From: an uncultured Bacteroidota bacterium
GTDB taxonomy: Bacteria > Bacteroidota > Bacteroidia > Flavobacteriales > Flavobacteriaceae
Direction of reading: 5' to 3'
DNA length: 64,000 nucleotides
NCBI GenBank assembly: GCA_913047695.1
Contig: CAJWUI010000002.1
Location: 1-64,000 of the forward strand
The notes beneath the pieces are model-generated. The model was given only the letters and a program-made list of their open reading frames with translations, was not told the origin of the DNA and ran no database searches. Both the position numbers and the translations under genes were made by a program. Below are positions 25,889 to 36,600 of the stretch, piece by piece (the stretch's first letter is position 1; every line of letters begins with the position of its first letter).

Positions 25889-27309
25889 TTTTTGCTTCTC
25901 CAAGGGCCATTTATAATTTTGACCTCTTTATTATTTAAAGGAATAATACCGTGTGCTCCAAAATAGTCTCTTTGTGCTTGGATTAAATTACCAATGCTTT
26001 TTTCTTGCGTCGCAGAAATTAAAAAATTCCAGGATGAAGAAATACAAGGAATTGGAATCAGTCTCGCAGCAGCATAGTTTAGCATTGAGTTCCAATTAGT
26101 TTGTGATTCCGACAAATTTTTTTTAAAAACATTCATTTCCAAAATCGAAGCCTTAATTTTAAATTCCTTCTCTAACGTCTTCATTAATCGTGACTTTATA
26201 ATACAACCCTCTGACCACAAATTAGCAATTAAGTCTGGCTTTATATTCCAACCGTGAGCTTGATTGGAATTTTTTATCATTTCAAAGCCTTGGTGATGAT
26301 TAATCAAGCGACACATATCGTAAATGATTTTTAATTTTTTAATTGAAATTGTAGCATCCCCTTTTTTTAGAGTGATGATTTTAGAAAGATTTTCCCGTTT
26401 AGTTTTCATATTAGAAGTAAATCTAGCATGCAATGCTGAGACCATTAAACTATTAGGGTAACCCATTGAGATTCCACTTTCTGAAGCCCAAGCTCCAGTA
26501 CCTTTAGTTGAGGCACTATCAGTTATTTTATTGATAAAAAAATCATTATTTTCTTCATATTTAAGTATTTCCGAAGTAATTCCTAATAGATAACTTTCAC
26601 TTGAACTTTTCTGCCAACTTTCCAATTCTTTTTGGATAGAATTTATTTCACCTTCCAAAGTTTCCATCAAAAGAGAAAAAATTTCAGCAATTAATTGCAT
26701 TTCTGCATATTCAATGCCATTGTGTATTATTTTAACAAAATGTCCGGCACCTCGATCTCCTAAGTAAGAGCAGCATGGCTTTCCTTTAACTCCTTTTGCT
26801 GAAGCTTTCTCTAAGTCCTTAGCTACTATTTTATATGCTTCTTTATCACCACCAATCATTAATGAGGGTCCCTTTAGAGCACCTTTGTCACCACCTGAAA
26901 TACCCATACCTAAAAAATAAATATCTTTCTTTTTAAGTTGTGAATTTACTTTTTCAGTTTCTTTATAATGTGAATTCCCTCCATCTATTATAATGTCACC
27001 TTTTGAAAGTAGTGGGACTAGTTTTTTCAAAAATAATTTAAGTGCTGATCCAGCTGTTATTAATATTATTATTTTTCGAGGACGCTTTATTGAAGAAACA
27101 AAATTAGCAAGTGATTCAAAAGCCAAGGCATTTTTAAGCTCTGGGAATTTCTTTTTTTGTTTAAGTGCTATTTGCTCTTCTTTACCTTTAACATATCTAT
27201 TATATATAGCTAAACTGTATCCATGAGAAGCAAAATTTCTGCTCAGATTAGTACCCATTACACCCATACCAACAATTCCCCATTCTGTTTTTTTACTTTC
27301 CAAGCTCAC
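25885..27309 (-). CDS. gnd: 6-phosphogluconate dehydrogenase, decarboxylating
   Basis: A 474-aa cytoplasmic enzyme, the usual length, converting 6-phosphogluconate to ribulose 5-phosphate with NADP. The nucleotide-binding GMGVMG lies at about residue 13. The signature GMGISGGDKGALKGPSLMIGG (about 132) and HNGIEYAEMQ, with catalytic Lys/Asn nearby, match the family. The C-terminal end RDYFGAHG is typical. Its start overlaps the end of gntK by 17 nt, forming a gntK-gnd operon for gluconate entry into the pentose phosphate pathway. Confidence 0.95.
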   Translation of the reverse strand: MSLESKKTEWGIVGMGVMGTNLSRNFASHGYSLAIYNRYVKGKEEQIALKQKKKFPELKNALAFESLANFVSSIKRPRKIIILITAGSALKLFLKKLVPLLSKGDIIIDGGNSHYKETEKVNSQLKKKDIYFLGMGISGGDKGALKGPSLMIGGDKEAYKIVAKDLEKASAKGVKGKPCCSYLGDRGAGHFVKIIHNGIEYAEMQLIAEIFSLLMETLEGEINSIQKELESWQKSSSESYLLGITSEILKYEENNDFFINKITDSASTKGTGAWASESGISMGYPNSLMVSALHARFTSNMKTKRENLSKIITLKKGDATISIKKLKIIYDMCRLINHHQGFEMIKNSNQAHGWNIKPDLIANLWSEGCIIKSRLMKTLEKEFKIKASILEMNVFKKNLSESQTNWNSMLNYAAARLIPIPCISSSWNFLISATQEKSIGNLIQAQRDYFGAHGIIPLNNKEVKIINGPWRSKN

Positions 27310-27781
27310 GGCGTATTTTTTTTATTTGTTCTTCGATTGTCAAAGAGCTGATTAGATAAAAAGCATTTTTTGGTTTCTCAAATATTTTTATTTGGCTTTC
27401 AAGTAATTCGACAGGCATAAAATGGCTTCTTTTTTGCATTCTTTTTTTTAACTCTTTAATTTCACAATCTAAAACCACCCATAATATATTTTTTTTTGGG
27501 ACAAATTTAACTAACAGTTCACGGTACTTCTCCTTCAATGCTGAGCAAGCCACAATAACACCATTAATATGGCTTTCAAATATTTTCTTAGAAAGTTTAA
27601 TTAACCATGGTTTTCGATCTTTATCATTTAGTGGTATAGATTTTTTCATTTTTTCAATATTATCTAGACTATGAAAATCATCTCCATCAATAAATAATAT
27701 ACCAAGCTTTTCCGATAGTGCTTTCCCAACAGTGCTTTTACCACTCCCACTAACACCAATCAAAATAATTATATTTTTCAC
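27293..27781 (-). CDS. gntK: Gluconokinase
   Basis: A 162-aa shikimate-kinase-fold enzyme phosphorylating D-gluconate with ATP. The P-loop is GVSGSGKST (residues 9-17), and DGDDFHS, CSALKEKYR and the family motif SHFMPVELLESQ are all present. It overlaps the start of gnd by 17 nt, so gluconate would go to 6-phosphogluconate and then ribulose 5-phosphate in one operon. No gluconate transporter is adjacent. Confidence 0.94.
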   Translation of the reverse strand: MKNIIILIGVSGSGKSTVGKALSEKLGILFIDGDDFHSLDNIEKMKKSIPLNDKDRKPWLIKLSKKIFESHINGVIVACSALKEKYRELLVKFVPKKNILWVVLDCEIKELKKRMQKRSHFMPVELLESQIKIFEKPKNAFYLISSLTIEEQIKKIRRELGK

Positions 27782-27843
27782 AAATTAAAGTTATAAAACC
27801 AGTCTTTAAAGTGTTTTTTTTAGATACGTTTAACGTAAAAAAA

Positions 27844-28962
27844 CTACTCCCAAAACTGAGTTTTTTTAGTAACAGAAGCTTTCAAAGCAAGGCTTAAAAT
27901 TTTAGAAACAATCAAATTATTCTCAACACTGTATAAAGAAAAAGGTTCTAGCTTTTTATTATTAAAGACAACCTCATATAGTAATCTAAATGGGTCTTTT
28001 TTATTTTTTGGTATAGGCGAAGGAATATATTTCTGTCCTCCCATGTTTTCATTTTCCATAAATTCCATCTGATCACTATTTTGGCAATCTATAAAGCCCT
28101 TTGTTCCATATAGCTGCATATCTTTTCTATTATGTGACCAATTCCAAGAGGCCTGTATAATAACTTGCAGATTGGTGTATTCCAGTAAAATTGTAGTATC
28201 ATCATCTACTTTTGAGTAAAGTTCAGGCTTAGTTTGTTTGGCAACACAACTAATACTTATTGGAGTTTCGCCGTCTAACAACCAGGTTGTAATATTTGCA
28301 CCGTAACATCCAAAATCTGTAAGGGCTCCAGCTCCGTTTAGAATGGGATCTGTTAACCAAGAAAGAAATTCCGGTGTACAACCAATTTCTCTTGGACCAG
28401 GATGTCCGGTATTGAAAACTATTTTAGTAAGTGATCCAAAACTACCTTGATTCAAAAGGTTTTTAGCTTCATAGGTGGTTTCATACCATGATGTTTCATA
28501 ATTCACTAGCAATGGTGTCCTGTAATTTTCAACAATTTCTGCCATTTCTTTAGCTTCATTATAATTTGTTGCCATTGGTTTTTCTACCATAATTGGGATA
28601 CCCTTAGGAGCAAAATATTTTACTACATCAAGATGCTCTTTAGTTGAATTGAAAGCAGAAATAGCATCTATTTCAACATTTTGTAATAGAGATTCATAAC
28701 TGTCGAAAAATAGACTATCGGGGATATTATAGCGTTTTTTATACCGGTTTATGGATTTAAGATTTGTTTCCACAATACCAACTATTTTTACATCGCTTTG
28801 ATTTCTATTTAAAATCCAATTGACATGATCATGAACTAACCCAATAACAGCTAAACGAAGAACATTTTTTTTTGGATATTCAAAATCAACTGCCATTAAT
28901 GGATGACTTAATATAAGAATTAAAAAAAAGTAGGATAGTTTTAAAAAAAAAGAAACTCGCAT
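27844..28962 (-). CDS. Exported Gfo/Idh/MocA-family oxidoreductase
   Basis: A 372-aa NAD(P)-dependent oxidoreductase-like protein with a signal peptide (MRVSFFLKLSYFFLILILSHPLMA), which is unusual for a NAD enzyme and suggests periplasmic location. The Rossmann start is AVIGLVHDHVNW rather than a canonical GxGxxG. EKPMATN follows at about residue 133, and a GALTDFGCYGANIT segment is present. Comparable exported members in Bacteroidota and Planctomycetes may use a tightly bound cofactor. It is divergent from the PIG-L gene (54 nt between). Substrate unknown, probably a sugar derivative. Confidence 0.8.
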   Translation of the reverse strand: MRVSFFLKLSYFFLILILSHPLMAVDFEYPKKNVLRLAVIGLVHDHVNWILNRNQSDVKIVGIVETNLKSINRYKKRYNIPDSLFFDSYESLLQNVEIDAISAFNSTKEHLDVVKYFAPKGIPIMVEKPMATNYNEAKEMAEIVENYRTPLLVNYETSWYETTYEAKNLLNQGSFGSLTKIVFNTGHPGPREIGCTPEFLSWLTDPILNGAGALTDFGCYGANITTWLLDGETPISISCVAKQTKPELYSKVDDDTTILLEYTNLQVIIQASWNWSHNRKDMQLYGTKGFIDCQNSDQMEFMENENMGGQKYIPSPIPKNKKDPFRLLYEVVFNNKKLEPFSLYSVENNLIVSKILSLALKASVTKKTQFWE

Positions 28963-29016
28963 ATTTTTATTAAATTCATTTACGGTAATTTAACCATTAA
29001 AAACTAAGTAAGTACT

Positions 29017-29799
29017 ATGAAAAAAATAATTCTGAGTTTGTTTTTTTTAATAACAAATGTCTACTCAATAAGCGCTCAAAATGAGGCTAAAAAATTACTA
29101 GCAATTTTTGCTCACCCAGATGATGAGCAATCAGTAGCACCCTTACTAGTAAAATTGGTTGAAGAAGGTGTCGAAGTAACTTTAGTTATTGCTACTGACG
29201 GTAGGCTTGGTGTAAATGAATATAATGACAATAAAGCAGGCGACGGTTTAGCAAAGATTAGAAGAAAGGAGATGATGTGTGCTGCTGATATTTTGGGGGT
29301 AAAATTGATTCATTTAGATTATCACGATCAGCTTAAGGCTGCTGAGGGCTTTGATGGGCATGTTCCTCATGCTCAAAAGTTAATTTTAGAATTAAAAAAT
29401 ATTATTGATAAAGTTAAGCCTGACGCAATAATTACTTTTGGGCCTGATGGTAAGACAACTCACATGGATCACAGGTTAGTAGGTGCTTCAGTAACCCAAG
29501 TGTTCCTGTCTCAGAGATGGGGAAAACCTATGAAATTGTATTTCCATGGTATGCCTAGTGATCTGCTGGGTTCTCAAAAAGTTAGGACTTTGAGAGGTCA
29601 GGAAAGATCATTTTTAAATGTGCAGATACCTTTCACTTGGGATCAATATGATAAAGCTTATCAATCTTTGTTATGCCACGAAAGTCAATACCCAGCTGAA
29701 GTTGTTATGAAAATGAAAGAGGATAAAAAATCATTTGGTAATAGGATTTATTTAAGACAATTTATGTCCTCAAAAAAAGTTAAAAATAGATTATTCTGA
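29017..29799 (+). CDS. Exported PIG-L family deacetylase
   Basis: A 260-aa LmbE/PIG-L zinc amidase with signal peptide MKKIILSLFFLITNVYSISAQ. The zinc motif HPDDE is in IFAHPDDEQS (about residue 31). The central TDGRLGVN and the downstream THMDHRLVGA, which supplies the third His ligand, are conserved. Family members deacetylate N-acetylated sugars. Export suggests action on N-acetylamino-sugar oligosaccharides, which would fit the GH109 gene at 38764 (inference). Its stop overlaps the convergent cytochrome gene by 9 nt. Confidence 0.87.
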   Translation: MKKIILSLFFLITNVYSISAQNEAKKLLAIFAHPDDEQSVAPLLVKLVEEGVEVTLVIATDGRLGVNEYNDNKAGDGLAKIRRKEMMCAADILGVKLIHLDYHDQLKAAEGFDGHVPHAQKLILELKNIIDKVKPDAIITFGPDGKTTHMDHRLVGASVTQVFLSQRWGKPMKLYFHGMPSDLLGSQKVRTLRGQERSFLNVQIPFTWDQYDKAYQSLLCHESQYPAEVVMKMKEDKKSFGNRIYLRQFMSSKKVKNRLF

Positions 29800-31149
29800 G
29801 TTTCCAACAATTTCAATTCCTTCATATTTTTGATTTTGATTATTTATTTCTTTTGAAGTAACGAGAGTATTCCATAGAAACACTTTTTTTAAAGACTTTG
29901 AATTTTCAATCAGTTCAAAAATTTCTTTATTAACCTTAGTACTATGCAGATTTAAAATTTCTAAATGATCTAGATTTAAAAGTGGTTTTAGCGCATCTGT
30001 TTTCAAATTATTTTTTTGAAGTGATAGACGTGTTAAATTTTTCATTTTGGAGATAAACTTAATATGACTATCCTTTAATCTGCATTCCCCTAGGTTTAAC
30101 CAAGTAATATATGGGGCATATTTCTCTAAAGTTAAAAGGTCTTTTTCTTGAATTTCAGAACCATTAAAACGAATATCTAAAAGTGAATTTTCTGAAGAAA
30201 GTTTTTTACAGCTGAAACCGTGTTTATCTAGTTCATTGAGCTCTGATTCATCAATTGCCGGTAATTTTACTATTTCATACCATGGTTTTTTGCGTAGATC
30301 AATAGAGTAATTTTTAAAAAGTAATGATTGAATTTTAGAATCAGGTTTTATATCAATTAGAGATGTTTTTATAGAAGCTCCTTGATTTATCCACCATTCC
30401 AATAATTTGATTTCATCATAAGTAAGTGGGGTTCCAGTTGGAGGCATAAACTGGTTATTATCTTGAGATCTAGTGACTCTGTTAAAGGCAAGACTTTTTT
30501 TTAGATCATTAGCTACAATCGACGGACCACTTCTACCCCCTTTAAAAAGACTTATTGCAGAACTCATGTTAAGACCTCCCCTTGCAATATTATTATTATG
30601 ACAAGCGATACATTTTGATGAGAAAATAGGATATATTAAGTCTTTATAAACTCCTATTGAATCTAGAGGCAACTCTTCAAATTTTTTTTGTTTTATTTTA
30701 GAAATCAAAACTGTTTTAATTGGCTCAGGGGCATATTCAAATAAATAGCTTTCACCATGTGTAAGATTTCCGCCGAGATGGCCAACAACAATTAAGAATA
30801 CTAAGATTAGAGCATTATTAAATTTCTTTAAAAACTTTGGTATGTTAAGAAATTGAAATATCCATCCCAATCCACTCAAAAAAACCAAAATTAAGCCAGT
30901 TAACTTGTGTAAATATAATTGTTCCTCTATATAATATCCGTTTTGTGACAAAAGCCATCCCATAAGGGCTGAAAAAAAAGCACTTATAAAACTCAAAAAC
31001 CAAATTACACGCAAAACTCTAGTATAACTAAAATTATTTACTTTATTATATGCGCTTAGTATGATAGAAATTATTAAAAAACCAATTGGTAAGTGAACAA
31101 GTAAAGGATGAAACCTGCCAAAAAAATTTGTTATTTCAAATAAATACAT
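29791..31149 (-). CDS. Membrane protein: DUF2231-like helices, PSCyt1 cytochrome c, leucine-rich repeats
   Basis: A 452-aa protein. The N-terminus (residues about 10-140) has four or five transmembrane helices with HPLLVHLPIG and GHLGGNLTHGE as in DUF2231-type proteins. At about residue 181 is CIACH, the heme c motif of a planctomycete-type PSCyt1 domain. The PSCyt1 domain continues to PPTGTPLTYDEIKLLEWWI. The C-terminal 150 residues are leucine-rich repeats (LNLGECRL, LSLQKNNL, LNLHSTKV). It is the last gene of a four-gene operon. It probably binds heme c in the periplasm and passes electrons; the role is unproven. Confidence 0.85.
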   Translation of the reverse strand: MYLFEITNFFGRFHPLLVHLPIGFLIISIILSAYNKVNNFSYTRVLRVIWFLSFISAFFSALMGWLLSQNGYYIEEQLYLHKLTGLILVFLSGLGWIFQFLNIPKFLKKFNNALILVFLIVVGHLGGNLTHGESYLFEYAPEPIKTVLISKIKQKKFEELPLDSIGVYKDLIYPIFSSKCIACHNNNIARGGLNMSSAISLFKGGRSGPSIVANDLKKSLAFNRVTRSQDNNQFMPPTGTPLTYDEIKLLEWWINQGASIKTSLIDIKPDSKIQSLLFKNYSIDLRKKPWYEIVKLPAIDESELNELDKHGFSCKKLSSENSLLDIRFNGSEIQEKDLLTLEKYAPYITWLNLGECRLKDSHIKFISKMKNLTRLSLQKNNLKTDALKPLLNLDHLEILNLHSTKVNKEIFELIENSKSLKKVFLWNTLVTSKEINNQNQKYEGIEIVGNSE

Positions 31150-31153
31150 AAGA

Positions 31154-32200
31154 TTAAATCCTAGTCAATTTTAGTGGATAGGTTTTTCCAGAATTCCATT
31201 GCGGCACATAAATGTTTTCATCATTATCTACACACACATCATGTGGATTTAAAAAAGTTTTTTGATCGTATATTGGAGGAATTAACGAAGAGCCATCATA
31301 AGTTGGTTTGTTTCCCCCTGGCATTGATACAACAGTATTATTTTTGTCCAAGATTGCCAACATTCCGTCATAAGTCCCCCAATCCCTTGTAACAATTACA
31401 GCAAAATATAAATTACCATTTTTAAGTACAGGTCTACAAATAAAACATGATGGTAGATTTATAGTTTCGATATATTTTCCATCTAACGTAAAACGCTTAA
31501 AACAATTTGCAGTTCGTGAAGTAATCAATAAGCTATTATTCCCGTCACGAGAATCTAGCGTTATTCCATGACAGCAATCAAAATGAATATTTTCTTTTCC
31601 CTTTCCGCCAAAATGTTGAATATAATTCCCATTGGAATCATAGCGGATTATAAAATCAAGACCATATCCATCAGCTACATAAATATCACCATTAGGTGCA
31701 ATGGCGGTTTCGGTTGGTTTAAATTGATCTTCACTCTTGTAATCTGAGATTTCTTTTGGCATCTTAATTTCTAAAAGCTTTTTCCCCTTTAAAGTAGTTT
31801 TACAAACTTTGTGTGTTTCTGGGTCTGTAATAAAAAGAAACTCCTCATCTCCTTCTTTACAAAGAGTTAATCCGTGCGCCCCAGGATACTCTGTCCCCCA
31901 TGAACCTAAAATTTTTCCACCTCTATCATAAATGAGTATATTGTTCTTAGGATGGGTTGTGGTCATAAAGATCCGGCCTTTAAGGTCTATGACCATTTCA
32001 TGACAATCATTGACTGGAAATTTAGAAGGGTCTTGGACCCCCCATTTTTTATCTACTTGATATCTAAAGTCTCCATGACCAATTATTGAGTTTTCTTCAA
32101 TCGTTTTTTTGGTGATGGGGAAGATATTTTCAAAAGGGCAAATTAACACTCCTGTGGCTAAGCCTGTTTTTTTGATAAAATCGCGCCTCTTATTTTTCAC
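31154..32200 (-). CDS. Tat-exported NHL-type beta-propeller protein
   Basis: A 348-aa protein starting MKNKRRDFIKKTGLATGVLIC, with a twin-arginine signal (RRDF). The body is a beta-propeller with recurring NGDIYVADGYGLDFIIRYDSNG, DEEFLFITDP and NGNLYFAV blades, as in NHL or peptidyl-glycine-lyase-like proteins. CCHGITLD hints at a metal or catalytic His/Cys site, but none is assigned. It lies 2 nt downstream of the DUF1501 gene and 4 nt before the cytochrome-LRR gene. It may be a recognition or scaffold subunit of the operon product. Confidence 0.8.
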   Translation of the reverse strand: MKNKRRDFIKKTGLATGVLICPFENIFPITKKTIEENSIIGHGDFRYQVDKKWGVQDPSKFPVNDCHEMVIDLKGRIFMTTTHPKNNILIYDRGGKILGSWGTEYPGAHGLTLCKEGDEEFLFITDPETHKVCKTTLKGKKLLEIKMPKEISDYKSEDQFKPTETAIAPNGDIYVADGYGLDFIIRYDSNGNYIQHFGGKGKENIHFDCCHGITLDSRDGNNSLLITSRTANCFKRFTLDGKYIETINLPSCFICRPVLKNGNLYFAVIVTRDWGTYDGMLAILDKNNTVVSMPGGNKPTYDGSSLIPPIYDQKTFLNPHDVCVDNDENIYVPQWNSGKTYPLKLTRI

Positions 32201-32202
32201 TA

Positions 32203-33645
32203 TTAGCTTAAAATTTCTTTAACAACAGAGCCATGGACATCTGTTAATCTATATCGTCTTCCTTGATGTTTAAATGTTAGTCTTTCATGATCTATACCTA
32301 AAAGATGCATCAAAGTAGCTTGAAAATCATGAACATGAACAGGACGTTCCTTAATATTATATCCAAAATCGTCCGTTGAACCAATTGTGATACCTTTTTG
32401 AATTCCTGCACCTGCCATAAATATTGTAAAACATTTAGGATGATGATCTCTTCCATAATTGGTTTCAGTCAAAGTGCCTTGAGAGTATGATCCTCTTCCA
32501 AATTCACCTCCCCATATCACTAAAGTGTCTTCAAGTAATCCTCTTTGCTTTAAATCTTTAATTAAACCTGCTGTAGGTTGATCAGTATCTTTACACTGAA
32601 CTTTAATTGCATTAGGTAAGTCTCCGTGTTGATCCCAACCTTGATGATATAACTGAACAAACTTTACATCTTTTTCAATTAATTTTCTAGCTAATAAACA
32701 ATTAGCTGCAAAGGTACCTGGATTTCTACTTTCTTTCCCATACAAATCATATATGTAGTCTGGTTCTTTGGAAACATCCATAACTTCAGGAACAGAGGAT
32801 TGCATTCTAAAGGCCATTTCGTATTGAGACATTCTTGACAGGATTTCAGGATCTCCTACATCTTTATGATTTATTTTTTCTAATTTTTTTAAATATTCAA
32901 GTTGCTCTTTTCTTAAATCTGCTGTTACACCAGGGGGATTATCTAAGTAGAGTACAGGGTTTTTCCCAGACCTAAATTGAACACCTTGGTGTTTTGATGG
33001 TAAAAAACCATTCCCCCATAATCGAGAATACAATGGTTGACCAAATTTATCCTTTGTTACTAACACAACAAATTCTGGCAAGTTTTTATTGTCACTTCCT
33101 AATCCGTAACTTATCCATGAACCAATTGAAGGTCTTCCAGGAAGTTCAGATCCAGTTTGAAGAAAAGTAACAGCAGGATCATGATTTATTGCATCAGTGT
33201 ACATTGATTTTATAAAACACAGATCATCAACAATTTGAGATGTATAAGGCATAAGTTCACTCATCCAAGTACCACTTTTTCCAAATTTTTTAAACTTAAA
33301 TATTGATCCGGCTAAGGGGAAACTTGATTGACCTGAGCTCATTCCAGTAAGCCTCTGGCCACCTCTGACACTATCAGGTAGTTCTGTTCCATTCAGTTTA
33401 TTTAGCAGTGGCTTATAGTCAAATAAATCTAATTGAGAAGGAGCTCCACTTTGTAAAAGATAAATAACTCTTTTTGCTTTTGGCGTGAAATGAGGTAATC
33501 TATTATTGACAAAATTATTTTGTGAATATAAATTTGAAGGACTTATCAATGACCCAACAGTTAATGCACCTAATCCTAAGGATGTTTTTGTAAGAAAATC
33601 TCTTCTAGAAAACTTATAATTATGTTTATGATTATTACAATTCAT
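32203..33645 (-). CDS. Tat-exported DUF1501 protein
   Basis: A 480-aa DUF1501 protein of sulfatase/alkaline-phosphatase-like fold. It starts with a twin-arginine signal (SRRDFLTKTSLGLGALTVG). Conserved blocks are YLLQSGAPSQLDLFDYKP, WISYGLGSDN, LYHQGWDQHGDLP and VIWGGEFGRGSYSQG. The latter resembles the acidic metal site of phosphatase-fold enzymes. DUF1501 genes are typically paired with PSCyt1/DUF1549/DUF1553 genes, as here (1 nt spacing). The biochemical role is not established; hydrolysis of sulfated or phosphorylated glycans has been proposed for relatives. Confidence 0.9.
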   Translation of the reverse strand: MNCNNHKHNYKFSRRDFLTKTSLGLGALTVGSLISPSNLYSQNNFVNNRLPHFTPKAKRVIYLLQSGAPSQLDLFDYKPLLNKLNGTELPDSVRGGQRLTGMSSGQSSFPLAGSIFKFKKFGKSGTWMSELMPYTSQIVDDLCFIKSMYTDAINHDPAVTFLQTGSELPGRPSIGSWISYGLGSDNKNLPEFVVLVTKDKFGQPLYSRLWGNGFLPSKHQGVQFRSGKNPVLYLDNPPGVTADLRKEQLEYLKKLEKINHKDVGDPEILSRMSQYEMAFRMQSSVPEVMDVSKEPDYIYDLYGKESRNPGTFAANCLLARKLIEKDVKFVQLYHQGWDQHGDLPNAIKVQCKDTDQPTAGLIKDLKQRGLLEDTLVIWGGEFGRGSYSQGTLTETNYGRDHHPKCFTIFMAGAGIQKGITIGSTDDFGYNIKERPVHVHDFQATLMHLLGIDHERLTFKHQGRRYRLTDVHGSVVKEILS

Positions 33646-33646
33646 T

Positions 33647-36600
33647 TTATCTTTTTAAATATGTTTCGTCATGATTTAAAATTGTATTTGACACTATAGT
33701 TAATGCAGCAGTTTTATATTTATCAAGGGATCTATCAAATTTTTTATCCCCAATTTTTAGAATCTGATTTGTCATTTTAGGATTTGATTTGTAGAATTTT
33801 AATTGTGATTCATAAAGCTCATTTAGAAGTTTTAATTCCTCTTGCTTAGGGTTCCTAGAGATTGCAAGTCTAAAACCATATTTAATTTGTTCTGAGTAAT
33901 TTCCCCCAACTTCTTTTTGAATTCTTTCTGCCAAAACTCTTGATGCCTCAAAAAATTGAGGATCATTCATTAGAACTAAAGCTTGCAGCGGAGTGTTTGT
34001 TTTTTCTCGTTTAACGGTGCATTCCTCTCGTGATGTTCCATCAAGTGCAATCATAGAGGGTGGTGGGGAAGTTCTTTTAATAAATGTATACATTCCTCTT
34101 CTGTAAAGACTATCACCAGAATCTTTTTTGTAGTTATATAAATCAGCTGAAAAACTATTTTTCTCTAACCATAATCCTTCCGGTTGATATGGTTTTACAC
34201 TAGGGCCACCAACTTTTTTGACAAGTAAACCGCTTGAGGCAAGTGCATTATCTCTAATAATTTCTGCAGGCAACTTATATGTATTGCTTCTAGCGAGCAA
34301 AAAATTATTTGGATCAATTTCATTAAGCTTATCATTACTAGTAGATTTTTGTTTGTACGCGTGAGACATCACCATCAGTTTAATCAATTTTTTTATGTCC
34401 CAGTCGTTATCAATTAGATAAATTGACAACCAATCTAGAAGTTCAGGATGACTAGGGAGCATTCCTTGGACACCAAAATCCTCAGGGGTACGAACCAAGC
34501 CATAACCAAAAATCATTTGCCAGTATCTATTTACAGTAACTCGTGATGTTAAGGGATTTTCCTTTGAAAATAACCATTTTGCTAATCCAAGTCTATTTTT
34601 AGGAAGAGAGGAATCCATTTTAGGTAAATTTTCAGGAACATTTATTCCAACTTTATAGGCAGGTTCTAAATAACTTCCTCTATTTAAAAGATAATTATCC
34701 CTAGGGGTCTTCATTTCTTCCATGACCATTACTTCAATCACTGGCTCCATTATTTTTAGCCAGTTCCCCCTTAGTGCCGAAAGCTCTTTTTTATTTCTTA
34801 ATATTCTAGAATCAGACTCTATCCAATGATTTTTTACAATATTTTTGTCTACATTTTTTTCAGAAATATCATAAGAGTTAAAAATACTTAATGACTCAAG
34901 GGTTGTCAAGTCTTTGGAGAAAAGATAAATATCATCTATTTTCCCTGAAAACAAGCCATTATCACCAGAATGATACATTCCTGATCTTCCAACTCTCAGG
35001 GGTCTGACAACTTTTTTTCTTACATTTATAGTGAATCCAGTTTGGGATTTTTTTCCTACGGGAACAGGGTGAATAGATTTGTACAAATTATCCATTTTCA
35101 CCTCAAGATTAACTTCATTCCCATTGATAAAAATTCGGAGACCACTGGATTTAGCTGAACCATTATATGAAAATGTTATATGATTCCAGGTATCTTTTTC
35201 AATAGCAAGGTCAGATTTTACATGAATCAAATTGGTTGGTAATACATTAATTAGTCTCATATTAATGTAGTTTTCACTGTCTAGATATATATCCCAACCT
35301 CTCCAAAAATCATTTTTCTGTCCGCTTGTTCCCAGAACGTGTTGTGTTTTTTTAGGATTCATATCATTTGTATTTATCCAAAATGAACCTGAAAAAGAGT
35401 CGTTTGTTTCAAAATTTGGAACTTTTTCTAGTTTTAAATAATCTATATCAGTTGAAAATTTTAGAGCCTTACCTTTTATACCTTCTACGATTTCGGCTTT
35501 AGATTCTGATTTAGCAAAATAGTTTTTATCAATTATAAATATATTTTTGTTGTTTGATTTCTTAGATTTTTCAATCCTATCAAGGGGGAAGTGCCCAATT
35601 AAATAATTTGATTTTAAATTTTTTAAAATATCTTTTACATTAGAATTTATTTTTTTAAGATTTTTTACGTAACTGTAAAATTCACTCAGTTCATTTTTTT
35701 GAATATTAATTTCGTTTTCTTTATTGTTTATCTTGACTTTGATTTGATTAATTTCATTTTCTTTCTCTTTACTTGGCATAGGCAAAAGAGGCCCAAAGTC
35801 TCCGTCATCTCCTGTCATTCCCAATTCTTTTACATTATTAAAAAAGGAAGCTAGTTGATAATAATCTTTTTGTGATATTGGATCAAATTTGTGATCGTGA
35901 CATTTAGCGCAAGCAACAGTTAGCCCAAGAAATGCAGTACTAATAGTTTCTGTTCTGTCAAAAACATAGTGAAGTCTCCATTCCTCATCTATGGCACCTC
36001 CCTCAGCTGTCATTGGAGAATTTCGATTAAAGGCTGTTGCTAATTTTTGTTCACGCGTAGGATTTTTAAATAGGTCACCGGCAATTTGCCAAGTCACAAA
36101 TTGATCATAGGGCATATTTTTTTTAAATGAGTTTATAACCCAATCTCTCCATGGCCACATCGTTCTAGCACCATCAGCATGCAATCCATGGGAATCCGCA
36201 TATCTTGAAAGGTCTAACCAGTCTAGAGTTAACATTTCTGCATGGGCAACTGAATTTAAAAATTTATCAACTATTTTTTCATAGGCATTAGGGCTGTTAT
36301 CATTTAAAAAAGCATCAATTTCCTCTATTGATGGAGGAAGGCCCCTGAGATCAAAAGATACTCTCCTAATGAGTCTTTGCTTGGATGCTTTTTCAGAAAA
36401 TTCTAAATTTAATTTATTTAGTTTTTGATAAAGGAAATAATCAATTTCATTTTTAATTTTCGAATTAATACTAATATTTTTTGGAATTTTAGGCAATGTA
36501 GGTGTAATAAATGACCAATGGCTTTTCCATTCGGCTCCCTGTTCTATCCATTTTATTAAGATTGCCTTTTCTCGATGAGAAAGAGAAAGGTTTGACTCAG

